From contig JAJEIQ010000023.1 in NCBI GenBank assembly GCA_022827905.1, forward strand, positions 1-37,540: a stretch of 37,540 nt of DNA, given 5' to 3'. A program made the position numbers and the translations under genes. The DNA comes from Pseudomonadales bacterium. Its GTDB lineage: Bacteria > Pseudomonadota > Gammaproteobacteria > Pseudomonadales > Azotimanducaceae. Positions 7,877 to 15,554 of this stretch are shown here, one piece after another; the stretch's first letter is position 1; each line of letters begins with the position of its first letter. The notes below the pieces were generated by a model. That model was not told the DNA's origin and did not search any database. It worked only from the letters and a program-made list of their open reading frames with translations.

Positions 7877-9043
7877 GTGAAACTCCTTCGACAACTCGAT
7901 GCGGCCCGCGCATGGCAACCCGAGGAAAAAGAACTTCTCAATCAGGTCAAACGATTGATTGACGACGTAATCGCTCCGAACGCGCCGATTTTCGATGAAT
8001 CGGGAGAGTTTCCCTGGCCCAATGTGGACGGAATAAACGAGCTGGGTCTGAATGGTGTGTTTGTTCCTGAAGCTTACGGCGGAGTGCCGATGCGATTCAA
8101 GCTTTACTTGGAAATTGTAAGCTTGATTTCCGAGGCCTGCGCCTCTACGGGTATCATTTACGCCACCAATTTCCATGCCATGAAGCCTCTCATCGATTTC
8201 GGCAGCGACGAGCAGAAAAGGCGGTTCCTGCCGGCGATTGCGTCGGGTGGTTTGGCATCGCTTGCGATCACGGAACCTTCGGCCGGTTCCGACGCAACAG
8301 GGATGTCAACACGCTTTACACCAGATGGCGATGAGATTGAGATCAACGGCGCCAAGAGTTTTATCACCAGCGGCGATGTCGCTGATCGCATTCTTCTGTT
8401 CGGAAAATGGAGCGAAATCGAAGACGGCAAAGAGGCGATCTCTGTCTTGGTTCTGGAAAAGAATGCAAAGGGGTTTGAAGTGATCGGCCGCGAAAAGAAG
8501 CTGGGACACAACGCTTCCTCTACATGCGCGATCGGTTTCGACAGTGTGCGTGTACCTAGAGCCAACCTTCTGGGGCAGCCCGGAGATGGATTGAGCATCT
8601 TATTGGCCTCACTGAACAGTTCGCGGCCATCCATAGCCGCGCATGCGCGCGGCATCGCCCGGGCGGCGCTCAAGGACATGGTTGATTACGGTAATGAAAG
8701 GGCGCAATCGGGAAAGCGAATACTAGAGTTTCAGGGTAATCAATTCACTCTGGCCGATCTCGCCGGTGAACTCGCTATGGTCGAACGATTCATCGATTAC
8801 GTGGCTGACCTGATAGATGACGGTGCAACCGACTTCGGGCTCGAGGCTTCGTTGGCAAAACTCCGTGCGAGCGACCTGGCCATGAAGATGTCGATCGAGT
8901 GCGTCCAGTTTCATGGCGGTTACGGATACTGCAAAGAGTACCGTGCCGAGCGGTTGATGCGAGATGCGAAGATCACCCAAATCTGGGAGGGCACCAACCA
9001 GGTGCATCGTCAACTCATTGGCAGGAGCTTTTTGCAGAAATGA
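7877..9043 (+). CDS. Acyl-CoA dehydrogenase (AliB-like)
   Basis: A 388-residue FAD-dependent acyl-CoA dehydrogenase starting at GTG. Signature stretches: LASLAITEPSAGSDATGMST (FAD/substrate binding), GAKSFITSGDVADRILLFG, and CVQFHGGYGYCKEYRAERL. The catalytic base is the Glu of ITQIWEGTNQV near the C-terminus. It introduces a 2,3-double bond into an acyl-CoA and passes electrons to an ETF. In the neighbouring BadI/BadK/BadH-like context it could be the cyclohexanecarboxyl-CoA dehydrogenase (AliB role), producing the 1-ene ester. It lies 21 nt after the SDR and overlaps the next gene as ATGA. No ETF or CoA ligase gene is in the window. Confidence 0.9.
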   Translation: MKLLRQLDAARAWQPEEKELLNQVKRLIDDVIAPNAPIFDESGEFPWPNVDGINELGLNGVFVPEAYGGVPMRFKLYLEIVSLISEACASTGIIYATNFHAMKPLIDFGSDEQKRRFLPAIASGGLASLAITEPSAGSDATGMSTRFTPDGDEIEINGAKSFITSGDVADRILLFGKWSEIEDGKEAISVLVLEKNAKGFEVIGREKKLGHNASSTCAIGFDSVRVPRANLLGQPGDGLSILLASLNSSRPSIAAHARGIARAALKDMVDYGNERAQSGKRILEFQGNQFTLADLAGELAMVERFIDYVADLIDDGATDFGLEASLAKLRASDLAMKMSIECVQFHGGYGYCKEYRAERLMRDAKITQIWEGTNQVHRQLIGRSFLQK

Positions 9044-10545
9044 CGATTCAGCGCGTGGCGGTTTGTGGTGCCGGTGGAACTATGGGTTCAGGTATTGCGC
9101 TCGTTTCCGCTCGAGCAGGTTTTTTAACGTACTGCTTCGACCAGTCGATGGAAGCATTGGAAGCCGCAAGCGACCGGGCGAGGACGTTTTTCGCAGCGTC
9201 GGTGCAGCGTGGAAAAATGTCGAAGGGGGAAAAGAACGCCGCTCTCGCAAACCTCAACAACACAATCGATCTCAAGGATATTACGGACGCCGACTTAGTA
9301 ATAGAAGCCGTTTTTGAAGACCTGTCCGTGAAACGGAAGTTGCTGAATGAACTCCATGTCAATTGTAAGGACTCGACGGTTTTCGCCTCCAACACGTCTA
9401 CCCTGTCGATTACAGAAATCGCCTCGGGATGTGGCCGCGAAGAGCAAGTCGTAGGCATGCATTTCTGCCTGCCGGCAGAACGCATGAAGTTGATAGAAGT
9501 GTCACGTGGCATGAATACCAGCGACGCAGCGTTCCAGTCGGTTTGGGCCTGGGCAGAAGCGGCGGGGCAACTGCCGGTGCAGACTCAGGACAAACCGGGC
9601 TTCATTTTGAATGCACTGTTGGTTCCTTTCAACAATGATGTTTTGAGGGCCGTGGATTCCGGTCTTGCGACACCTGCTGATGTCGATAAAGCCATCACGA
9701 TGGGCTTGAACTACAAGATGGGGCCCTGTTCCTTGATGGATATGATCGGCTATGACACGCAGGTTCTGCTGAGTGAGGCATTCTATCCAGCGACGCTTGA
9801 CACGAGGGCTTCTGCGCCCCCGATGTTGCGGCGCATGGTTGCGGCGGGATACCTCGGCATCAAGAACGGCAGAGGGCTGCGGACAGATGAATCGGGGCCG
9901 GAGGTTGGCCCTACGCCAACCTATAACCTAGTGGAGCACGGTACAAGTCGTTCGTTTCCGGATCTCAACGAGATCAGGCACGACGGGCAGGGCAATACGG
10001 AAGTTACCGTTCATGTTGGAGGTGGCTTTGAGTCAGATTCGTCGAAAGTGGCGGTGCTGGTTGAGCTCGATCTGGAGTGCCTTGGTGTTCATACCGGTGA
10101 AGGCAGCGGCGAGGAAGGGTCGAACGTTCTTGGCTTCGCGCGCTATCGCAACGGCAACGAAATGCCTTCCAACCTGATTGAACTGGTACGTCAGCCCAAC
10201 TCCGATCCAGCAGCCATATCTGCAGCCAGGTCGTTGTTCGAATCGCTGGGATACGCCGTAGCCGTATGTCTCGACATGCCAGGCCGTATTGTTGATCGAC
10301 TTGTCAGGCCCAAATACAACGCCGCGCTCCGTTTCCTCGATGAGGGTCTGGCGAGCGCTGATGCCATGGACACGACGTGCAAGATGGGATTGGGATACGC
10401 CAATGGTCCCATTGAACGGGTGGTTCAGGGCGGTCTTTCACGACACCATGAAATATGTCTCAATCTGTATGCGATGACCGGACAACCCGGCTATGTGCCA
10501 GCCAGGCGCGCACAGGTGGCTCACTTGCGGGAAAACCGGAAGTGA
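9040..10545 (+). CDS. 3-hydroxyacyl-CoA dehydrogenase with two C-terminal domains
   Basis: A 501-residue protein. ATG at 9040 overlaps the preceding stop; the open frame extends upstream but that part lies inside the acyl-CoA dehydrogenase gene. The NAD-binding half starts VAVCGAGGTMGSGIA and carries catalytic features: SNTSTL, MHFCLPAERMKLIEV (His and Glu), GFILNALLVPFNND (Asn). After the first C-terminal domain (GLNYKMGPCSLMDMIGYD, residues about 187-290) comes a linker and a second one (GRIVDRLVRPKYNAALRFLDEG, MGLGYANGPIERV). This is the PaaH-like double-domain layout. It would oxidise 3-hydroxyacyl-CoA to 3-ketoacyl-CoA during beta-oxidation of the opened ring (pimelyl-CoA-type chain). 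Last gene of the operon. Confidence 0.9.
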   Translation: MTIQRVAVCGAGGTMGSGIALVSARAGFLTYCFDQSMEALEAASDRARTFFAASVQRGKMSKGEKNAALANLNNTIDLKDITDADLVIEAVFEDLSVKRKLLNELHVNCKDSTVFASNTSTLSITEIASGCGREEQVVGMHFCLPAERMKLIEVSRGMNTSDAAFQSVWAWAEAAGQLPVQTQDKPGFILNALLVPFNNDVLRAVDSGLATPADVDKAITMGLNYKMGPCSLMDMIGYDTQVLLSEAFYPATLDTRASAPPMLRRMVAAGYLGIKNGRGLRTDESGPEVGPTPTYNLVEHGTSRSFPDLNEIRHDGQGNTEVTVHVGGGFESDSSKVAVLVELDLECLGVHTGEGSGEEGSNVLGFARYRNGNEMPSNLIELVRQPNSDPAAISAARSLFESLGYAVAVCLDMPGRIVDRLVRPKYNAALRFLDEGLASADAMDTTCKMGLGYANGPIERVVQGGLSRHHEICLNLYAMTGQPGYVPARRAQVAHLRENRK

Positions 10546-10609
10546 TCTTTCCGCTTGGAAAGCTGTCGATTGGCCGAAGCCACTTCGCGCCGGAAGCCCA
10601 CTCCGATGC

Positions 10610-10780
10610 TCATTCAACTCGCACACCGGCTTCACCGAGTCCATCGAACAAGGCGACTAGGGAACCGCCCGCGTCGAACGGATTTCCATGAAGAACTCCC
10701 CCTTCCTCCTTGGCAATGTCCAAGTGGTCGCCGATTTAATGCCGCTGGGTCTCCATGAGCGTCACGTTCGCTTTGCTCAC
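10610..10780 (-). pseudogene. Degenerate small ORF behind the dioxygenase gene
   Basis: A GTG at 10780 overlaps the dioxygenase stop as GTGA. It gives 14 codons ending at TAA (10738-10736); the same frame then stays open for 41 more codons, containing KEEGGVLHGNPFDAGG and SLVALFDGLGEAGVRVE, to a TGA at 10612-10610. The reading looks protein-like and in register across one stop, so it may be a decayed gene or gene end, but the stretch is short enough to be chance. I do not recognise the family. It occupies the otherwise gene-free 231-nt gap between the two convergent operons. Confidence 0.3.
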
Positions 10781-11652
10781 CGCACCGCTTCCGGGTCGAA
10801 GCGATGGCCGTAGGTGTCGCGAACGTAGTACTCCGAGGCGAAGGTCGCCGGGCGCGCGCCGCAGCCGACTTCCACGAAGAAGCCGGACGGCGACACGCAG
10901 TAGAACGAGAACATGTGATCATTGGCGTGCTTGCCCAGCGAGATCGCAATGGGGTGGTTTGCCTTGATGCGCTCGTAGGTGTGGAACACGTCGTCAAGAT
11001 TGTCGACCTCGAACATGATGTGGTTGATCCGGCCTCTTGGGGGCATTCCGAAGGCGAGGCTGTGGTCTCGGGTGCCGCAATCCATGAACATGATCTCAAT
11101 GGGGCTGCCGTCCGGCGCCTTCATCAGGTATTCCAACCCGCCGCGCATGCCGAGCAGCCGGTAGAACTTCCAAGTTTCCTCCAAATCCCGGTGCGCAACG
11201 ACCATATGGCCGAGCCCGCCGTCGCCGGTGACGAACTTGCCGTACATGCCGCGCCCCGGATGGAACGGCAGGTGGGTGTCGATGCGCGGGCCGTGAAACA
11301 ACTCGATGGGGTTGCCGCCTGGGTCCTCAAGGCAGATGAGTTCCAGGACGCAGCGTTGACGGGTGAGCTGCGTATCGGCCACTTCGTAGCCGATGCCGTT
11401 CTCCTCAAGCATTGAGCGAACGGCACGGAATTCCTCCGCCCCCGCGACCCGCAGCCCAATGCCGGTCAGGTCATCCGCGCCATCCTTCTCCAGGATGACT
11501 CGATGGTGCCACTGGTCCATTCTCAGGAACAGCCTGTTGGCGTCGCTGTCTGGATGCACTTCCAAGCCAATTCCTTCGGTGGCGAAAGTTCGCCACGCAT
11601 CGAGATCGGATACGCCGAATCTCGCATAGCCCAATTCAGTCACGCCGTTCAT
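10777..11652 (-). CDS. Extradiol ring-cleavage dioxygenase, BphC type (VOC fold)
   Basis: A 291-residue two-domain vicinal-oxygen-chelate dioxygenase. The Fe(II) ligands expected for 2,3-dihydroxybiphenyl 1,2-dioxygenases are visible: His149 (GLGHMVVAH), His211 (RINHIMFEV) and Glu261 (GFFVEVGCG). Second-sphere residues also fit: His197 (RDHSLAFG), His242/246 and Tyr251 (FSFYCVSPSG). It cleaves a catechol ring next to the hydroxyls (meta cleavage). It overlaps the upstream flavin hydroxylase as ATGA and has AAAGGAGACG ahead of the start, so the pair probably hydroxylates a phenol and opens the resulting catechol. No hydrolase or other downstream meta-pathway gene follows. The exact substrate is unknown. 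Confidence 0.9.
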   Translation of the reverse strand: MNGVTELGYARFGVSDLDAWRTFATEGIGLEVHPDSDANRLFLRMDQWHHRVILEKDGADDLTGIGLRVAGAEEFRAVRSMLEENGIGYEVADTQLTRQRCVLELICLEDPGGNPIELFHGPRIDTHLPFHPGRGMYGKFVTGDGGLGHMVVAHRDLEETWKFYRLLGMRGGLEYLMKAPDGSPIEIMFMDCGTRDHSLAFGMPPRGRINHIMFEVDNLDDVFHTYERIKANHPIAISLGKHANDHMFSFYCVSPSGFFVEVGCGARPATFASEYYVRDTYGHRFDPEAVR

Positions 11653-13145
11653 AGTTCGTCTCCTTTCGTCTGTTGTCCTTCGCCACAGAGACCATAAGGG
11701 CCCATGATCTCATCAGTCGCCCGCCAAAACTCGGGCACCGCCTCCCAGGCCGCGCTTTGCTGCGCGCGCATATGGGCAAGCGCGTAGTTTCTTGGCGCGG
11801 AGGCCAAATAGAAGCGCTCGTAGAGCTCCACCCTGCCGCCGAGGGCGGACCCCGCCATGTCCCAAGCCGTGCGGAACAGCCGGGCGCGTTCCTCCGCCGA
11901 GGTGTCTTCCGCCCCCTTGAGGTAGGTGTCCAAAACGGGCTTTAGCGTCTCGTCACCAAAGTCGGCGGCGGCTGGCGTCGCGAGCAGATTGTGCGAGCCG
12001 AGCGTCTTGAGGATGTCATTCACCCGGACCATCCAGCCCGGCATTGACGGGCGAAGTGCGAAGAACGGGCGCTCGTCGCAGATCCATGTGCCGTCCCGGT
12101 CGGCGGCGGCGCCGTCCTCCGCCGCTTTCAGGCCCGCCCGGGTCAACTCCGCGTAGGACCAAAGTTCGCCGAGCATTTGGGTGACCTCGCCGCGCTGCTG
12201 CTGTCCGGTCACTGCGGCGATGCGGGTGGCCAACTCGTAGGCGAACTCCAGCTTCACCAACGCGCGGATCACCGTTTGCTGCATGATGTTGCCGGTCCAG
12301 CCATTGCGCATGGCGGTGTTGAAGACGGTTGGATTGGCGTTGCAGAACACCCGGTGCTTCGGCACCTCGACCTCGTCGAAGACGATGAAGGCATCCTGCT
12401 CATCAAAGCGGCTGGAGAACGGATGGTCGAACAGGTTGCGCTCAACGCCGTAGTGATCCCGGCAAAGCACCTTGAGGCCAGGCGTACTCATCGGCACCGA
12501 GAAGGCAAGGGCGACGTCGGGCTGGTCCTCAGGGATCGGATGCCCCGGATACACCGCCAGTTCATCAGCGAACGGACCCAGCGTGGCCAGAATTCGGGCG
12601 CCTGACACCACGATGGAGTCAGTGGTCTCATCCACCTTGCGTAGGGCCAACTGCTTGTTGACGCCCTCGTAATCCGGGTACCGCTTGTCCAGGACCGGGT
12701 GAACGATGGTATGCGTGAGGGCGAGGTCCTTGACGGCAATCTCCTGCTGGAAGGCGCAGAGATTTTCTTGCCATTCCTCGTTGCCCGCCTGCCGCCAGAT
12801 GCTCGGCTGACCGGCGAAGCCTGCAAAAGTCACGTTCAGGTAGTCCGGTGTGCGGCCCAGCATCCCCACGCTGTATTTCGCCAAGGTTCGAAGGCACTCG
12901 TGCCGTCTGGCGAGGTCCTCGCGGCTCTTCGGTATCAAGTGGCTCACGCTGACGCTGCCGTCTTCGCGCGCCATCAGGCAGGCATCGGCGTGCTTTTTCT
13001 GCCAGTCGAAGTAACCAGCCATCCCCGCCAACGAGCCCTTGAACAACTCGTGGGCGGTGACGTCCCCCACCGCTTCGCCGTTTACCCAGACCGACCGGCT
13101 GTCGCGCAATCCACGGATGTACTCGGCACCGGTTCTTGTAGGCAT
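11649..13145 (-). CDS. HpaB-type FADH2-dependent phenol/4-hydroxyphenylacetate hydroxylase
   Basis: A 498-residue oxygenase component of a two-component flavin monooxygenase (4-hydroxyphenylacetate 3-hydroxylase family, including HpaB and chlorophenol hydroxylases). Recognisable parts are the N-terminus TGAEYIRGLRDSRSVWVNGE, MLGRTPDYLNVTFAGFAGQP, and GARILATLGPFADELAVYPG before DALVAFS-like sheet strands (here PDVALAFSVPMS). Length is normal. The start has a strong ribosome site (AAAGGAGGG). It inserts an ortho-hydroxyl into a phenol using reduced FAD; the flavin reductase partner (HpaC) is not in the window. It is transcribed away from a TetR gene and coupled to the BphC-type dioxygenase, so substrate-induced de-repression is likely. 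Confidence 0.9.
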   Translation of the reverse strand: MPTRTGAEYIRGLRDSRSVWVNGEAVGDVTAHELFKGSLAGMAGYFDWQKKHADACLMAREDGSVSVSHLIPKSREDLARRHECLRTLAKYSVGMLGRTPDYLNVTFAGFAGQPSIWRQAGNEEWQENLCAFQQEIAVKDLALTHTIVHPVLDKRYPDYEGVNKQLALRKVDETTDSIVVSGARILATLGPFADELAVYPGHPIPEDQPDVALAFSVPMSTPGLKVLCRDHYGVERNLFDHPFSSRFDEQDAFIVFDEVEVPKHRVFCNANPTVFNTAMRNGWTGNIMQQTVIRALVKLEFAYELATRIAAVTGQQQRGEVTQMLGELWSYAELTRAGLKAAEDGAAADRDGTWICDERPFFALRPSMPGWMVRVNDILKTLGSHNLLATPAAADFGDETLKPVLDTYLKGAEDTSAEERARLFRTAWDMAGSALGGRVELYERFYLASAPRNYALAHMRAQQSAAWEAVPEFWRATDEIMGPYGLCGEGQQTKGDEL

Positions 13146-13231
13146 CCCTTCCCTCCTTTATCTTGCGGATAGGGAGCGTTCGCCAGACTAGTTGAGTTCG
13201 ACGACAAAAACAATAGAAATCACAAAAATCT

Positions 13232-13266
13232 ATCTATTTAGGATATTTCGGAGTTTTCCTATAGAT
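13232..13266. promoter_or_regulatory. Operator-like imperfect palindrome between hydroxylase and tetR
   Basis: In the 130-nt divergent region the arms ATCTAT(TT)AGGA (13232-13243) and TCCTATAGAT (13257-13266) are inverted copies except for two extra T in the left arm. It ends 9 nt before the chosen tetR start. A shorter pair, ATAGA (13214-13218) and TCTAT (13229-13233), sits beside it. Position and size suit a TetR operator controlling both directions. The region is clearly A/T-rich relative to its neighbours. Not proven. Confidence 0.5.
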
Positions 13267-13275
13267 TCTGGAGCC

Positions 13276-13881
13276 ATGGCCGGACTGCGAGAAAGAAAAA
13301 AGGCCGAGAGCCGCCAAAAGATGCTTGATGTGGCCAAGCAACTGTTTATTGAGCGGGGCTACAGCAGTACGACGATGGAAGACATCGCCGACCAAGCCGG
13401 ATTCGGCGTGGCAACGCTATACAACTACTTCAGGACCAAGGAAGGCATCTTCGCGACCATGGCCCGTGAGGACATGACTGTTCTGGAACGGGCTGGCGAA
13501 CAAGCACTCAGCCGATTGCCGGATGACCCGGTCGATGCCGTTTACGCTCTGCTGCAGGTTTACAACCGAGTTTATGAGTTCATCTCCTACGGTCTGATGC
13601 AGGATTTCCTTGTCCAATCCAAGAGCGCCGGTCCGCTGCACGAAGTCTCCGTTTGGGTCCTTGGTTGGCAGCACAACCAGGTCGTCCGGGCGCTCGGCCA
13701 ACGCCAAAACAGCGGGGCGGTCTCCCCCGAACTTGATTGCGAACTGGCTGCGAAAATCGTGATCGATCTTCTGGTGCGCCACAACCAGAGGGTGGCAGAC
13801 CCGTCCAGTGAAGAAGGTGAACTAGGTCACCTCAGGCATTCGACAGCGCTCATCCTCAAGGGTTGGGTCCGCACTGACTGA
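13276..13881 (+). CDS. TetR-family transcriptional repressor
   Basis: About 201 residues from the ATG at 13276, where the typical N-terminus MAGLRERKKAESRQKML begins; the frame is open back to a TTG at 13192, but that part is low-complexity and overlaps the operator-like palindrome. The helix-turn-helix domain is residues about 10-56 (FIERGYSSTTMEDIADQAGF and GVATLYNYFRTKEGIF), the classical TetR signature. The C-terminal ligand domain is variable, as usual. It is divergent from the hpaB-like/bphC-like pair, so it most likely represses that operon and itself until an aromatic ligand binds. It ends 30 nt from the convergent gspM gene. Confidence 0.9.
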   Translation: MAGLRERKKAESRQKMLDVAKQLFIERGYSSTTMEDIADQAGFGVATLYNYFRTKEGIFATMAREDMTVLERAGEQALSRLPDDPVDAVYALLQVYNRVYEFISYGLMQDFLVQSKSAGPLHEVSVWVLGWQHNQVVRALGQRQNSGAVSPELDCELAAKIVIDLLVRHNQRVADPSSEEGELGHLRHSTALILKGWVRTD

Positions 13882-13911
13882 CAGTGCCGCAACAGCGGCA
13901 GCCGCAACGCC

Positions 13912-14493
13912 CTACTCCGACGCAGGCGGGATGCCCGTGAAGTAGGCCGACACGATCAACAGCAGGCGCCGGTTCTGGGGCACGAGGTCGAGGCGGTTGA
14001 CCACCAGCTTGCGGGGGTGGGTGGCGATCTTGTGCAGTAGCTGCAGCTCCGCGCCCTGCCGGTATCCGGCGTTGACTTGGGCCTGGATTTGCCAAAGGCC
14101 CGGCACGTCCAGCACCGGCTGGCTGACGCCCGATTGAATGCGCATGTTGCGAAACTCCAAGGGCCTAAGCAATTCCTGCAAAGCGGCCTGCAGGCTGGCC
14201 TCCGCGAGGCCTTGGGTTTCCGCCTCCCAGAACAGGGCGCTCAACTGCTCATTGCGCTCCTGCTCAGCGGCCAGCAACTCGCTCCACTCCCCTTGGCCAC
14301 GCAGCCGTTCGGCGCGGGCGAAGCGGTCAGCGCCGTCAGCGTACTCATCATAAGCAGCCGCCACCCGGTCCCCCTGCACCAGCACGGTGTAGAAGAGGAC
14401 GATGAACGCTACCGCCCAAGCACCCAAGCGCAGCCGCAAGTTGGCCGCCAACTCCGAGCGCACCCGCTGCCACGCCGCCTTCAGGCCGTTCAC
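13912..14493 (-). CDS. gspM: Type II secretion protein GspM-like
   Basis: A 193-residue bitopic inner-membrane protein: short cytoplasmic N-terminus, one helix (about residues 24-40, LGAWAVAFIVLFYTVLVQG), a coiled-coil-like segment rich in Glu/Ala/Arg (about 50-105) and a small C-terminal ferredoxin-like region. This is the layout of GspM, which pairs with GspL to hold the ATPase platform. Sequence identity to well-known GspM proteins is not evident to me, so the call rests on topology and on its place as last gene after gspL, with an ATGA overlap. It ends the minus-strand gsp operon, facing tetR 30 nt away. Confidence 0.65.
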   Translation of the reverse strand: MNGLKAAWQRVRSELAANLRLRLGAWAVAFIVLFYTVLVQGDRVAAAYDEYADGADRFARAERLRGQGEWSELLAAEQERNEQLSALFWEAETQGLAEASLQAALQELLRPLEFRNMRIQSGVSQPVLDVPGLWQIQAQVNAGYRQGAELQLLHKIATHPRKLVVNRLDLVPQNRRLLLIVSAYFTGIPPASE

Positions 14494-15554
14494 GGTTCCA
14501 CCTGCATGGTCAACTCAACGCGGTTGCGGCCGCGGGCCTGCTCCACGCGCACGTCGGCGAGGACCGGCAGTTCCTCCACCAGCCGCACGTACTGCACCGG
14601 GTCGGCGGCGGCGTCCTCAATCACCACCTTGAGTTCGCCCTGCTGATAGTGCCAAGCGGCGAAGCGCGCCTCGGGGTTGGGCAGCGTTTGGTCGATCAAG
14701 CCCATCAGGTAGGCTTGGGACGGTTCGCGCAGCAAGGCATCGAGCCGATCGTTGATGCCGCTCAAGCGCCGATGTTCATTGCGCGCGGCCATGAAGGGCG
14801 CAACCTCCTCCTGGATGGCGGCGAAATCGCGGTCAGCGCCTTGGCCGGCCAGCGCCAGCCGCCCGTGCCGTCCTTCCTGCCAAATCAACAGGGTGGACAG
14901 CAGCAAGGCGAGCCCCGCCGCCACGCGCAGCTCGTTGGCCACCAGCCACTCCCGCGGCGACATCTGCGCCGCCCAAGGCTCGGCGAGGAGTTCATCGACC
15001 TCGACCGCATCCGCGGCGCTGCCTTGGCGCTCGGCGAAGAGGGCCACACGTTGCGCCGAGGGCCGTTCCAACGACCAAACTGCGCTGCGCAGGAGGCCGT
15101 CCTGCCAATACTGGATTTCAAAGCCCTCCGCGCACTGCTGCACGCACAGGCCGTTGGCTTGGCGGGGGCGGAACACCGATTCCGGCAGCACGAGGCAGTG
15201 CGCCGGGTCCGCACCGGCCTCGGCGACCTGGTCGCGCATCGCCTCACGGTCCACCGCCTCGGCATCCCAATACCAAACCATGGCATCGCCGCCCGCCCAA
15301 ACGACGTAGTGTTCGGTGCGATCGAACGGGCTCCATCCTGGCACCTGGAGCTTGACCGCCGCCTCTCGCCGCGCCCGGGGCACGTGATCAAAATTCTCGC
15401 AACGGTACATGCACAGGCCACGGCCCAAAATCCAATGGGCGCGCAAGGACGGCTGCGGCAGGCGCGTTGCGCCGTTGCGGCCCTGAATGAAGTTCGGACG
15501 CTTAGAGAAGCGCTGTCGCAAGCCTTGGAGGCTCTTCTGGATTCTGCCCTGCAT
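14490..15554 (-). CDS. gspL: Type II secretion protein GspL-like
   Basis: A 354-residue protein with a large N-terminal cytoplasmic domain (to about residue 205), a single membrane helix (LRVAAGLALLLSTLLIWQEG) and a periplasmic C-terminal domain ending in VEQARGRNRVELTMQVEP, a ferredoxin-like strand pattern typical of GspL. GspL links the GspE ATPase to GspM and the pseudopilus. The N-terminal domain is short and divergent compared with model GspL, so identification leans on gene order. The ATG at 15554 overlaps gspK by 53 nt; later starts cannot be excluded because a Met occurs at residue 49. Confidence 0.7.
   Translation of the reverse strand: MQGRIQKSLQGLRQRFSKRPNFIQGRNGATRLPQPSLRAHWILGRGLCMYRCENFDHVPRARREAAVKLQVPGWSPFDRTEHYVVWAGGDAMVWYWDAEAVDREAMRDQVAEAGADPAHCLVLPESVFRPRQANGLCVQQCAEGFEIQYWQDGLLRSAVWSLERPSAQRVALFAERQGSAADAVEVDELLAEPWAAQMSPREWLVANELRVAAGLALLLSTLLIWQEGRHGRLALAGQGADRDFAAIQEEVAPFMAARNEHRRLSGINDRLDALLREPSQAYLMGLIDQTLPNPEARFAAWHYQQGELKVVIEDAAADPVQYVRLVEELPVLADVRVEQARGRNRVELTMQVEP

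Noticed and set aside
13886-13899. GCCGC-AACA-GCGGC hairpin as terminator between tetR and gspM
   Set aside because: Only a 5-bp stem and no T-run on either strand, so it cannot be called an intrinsic terminator.
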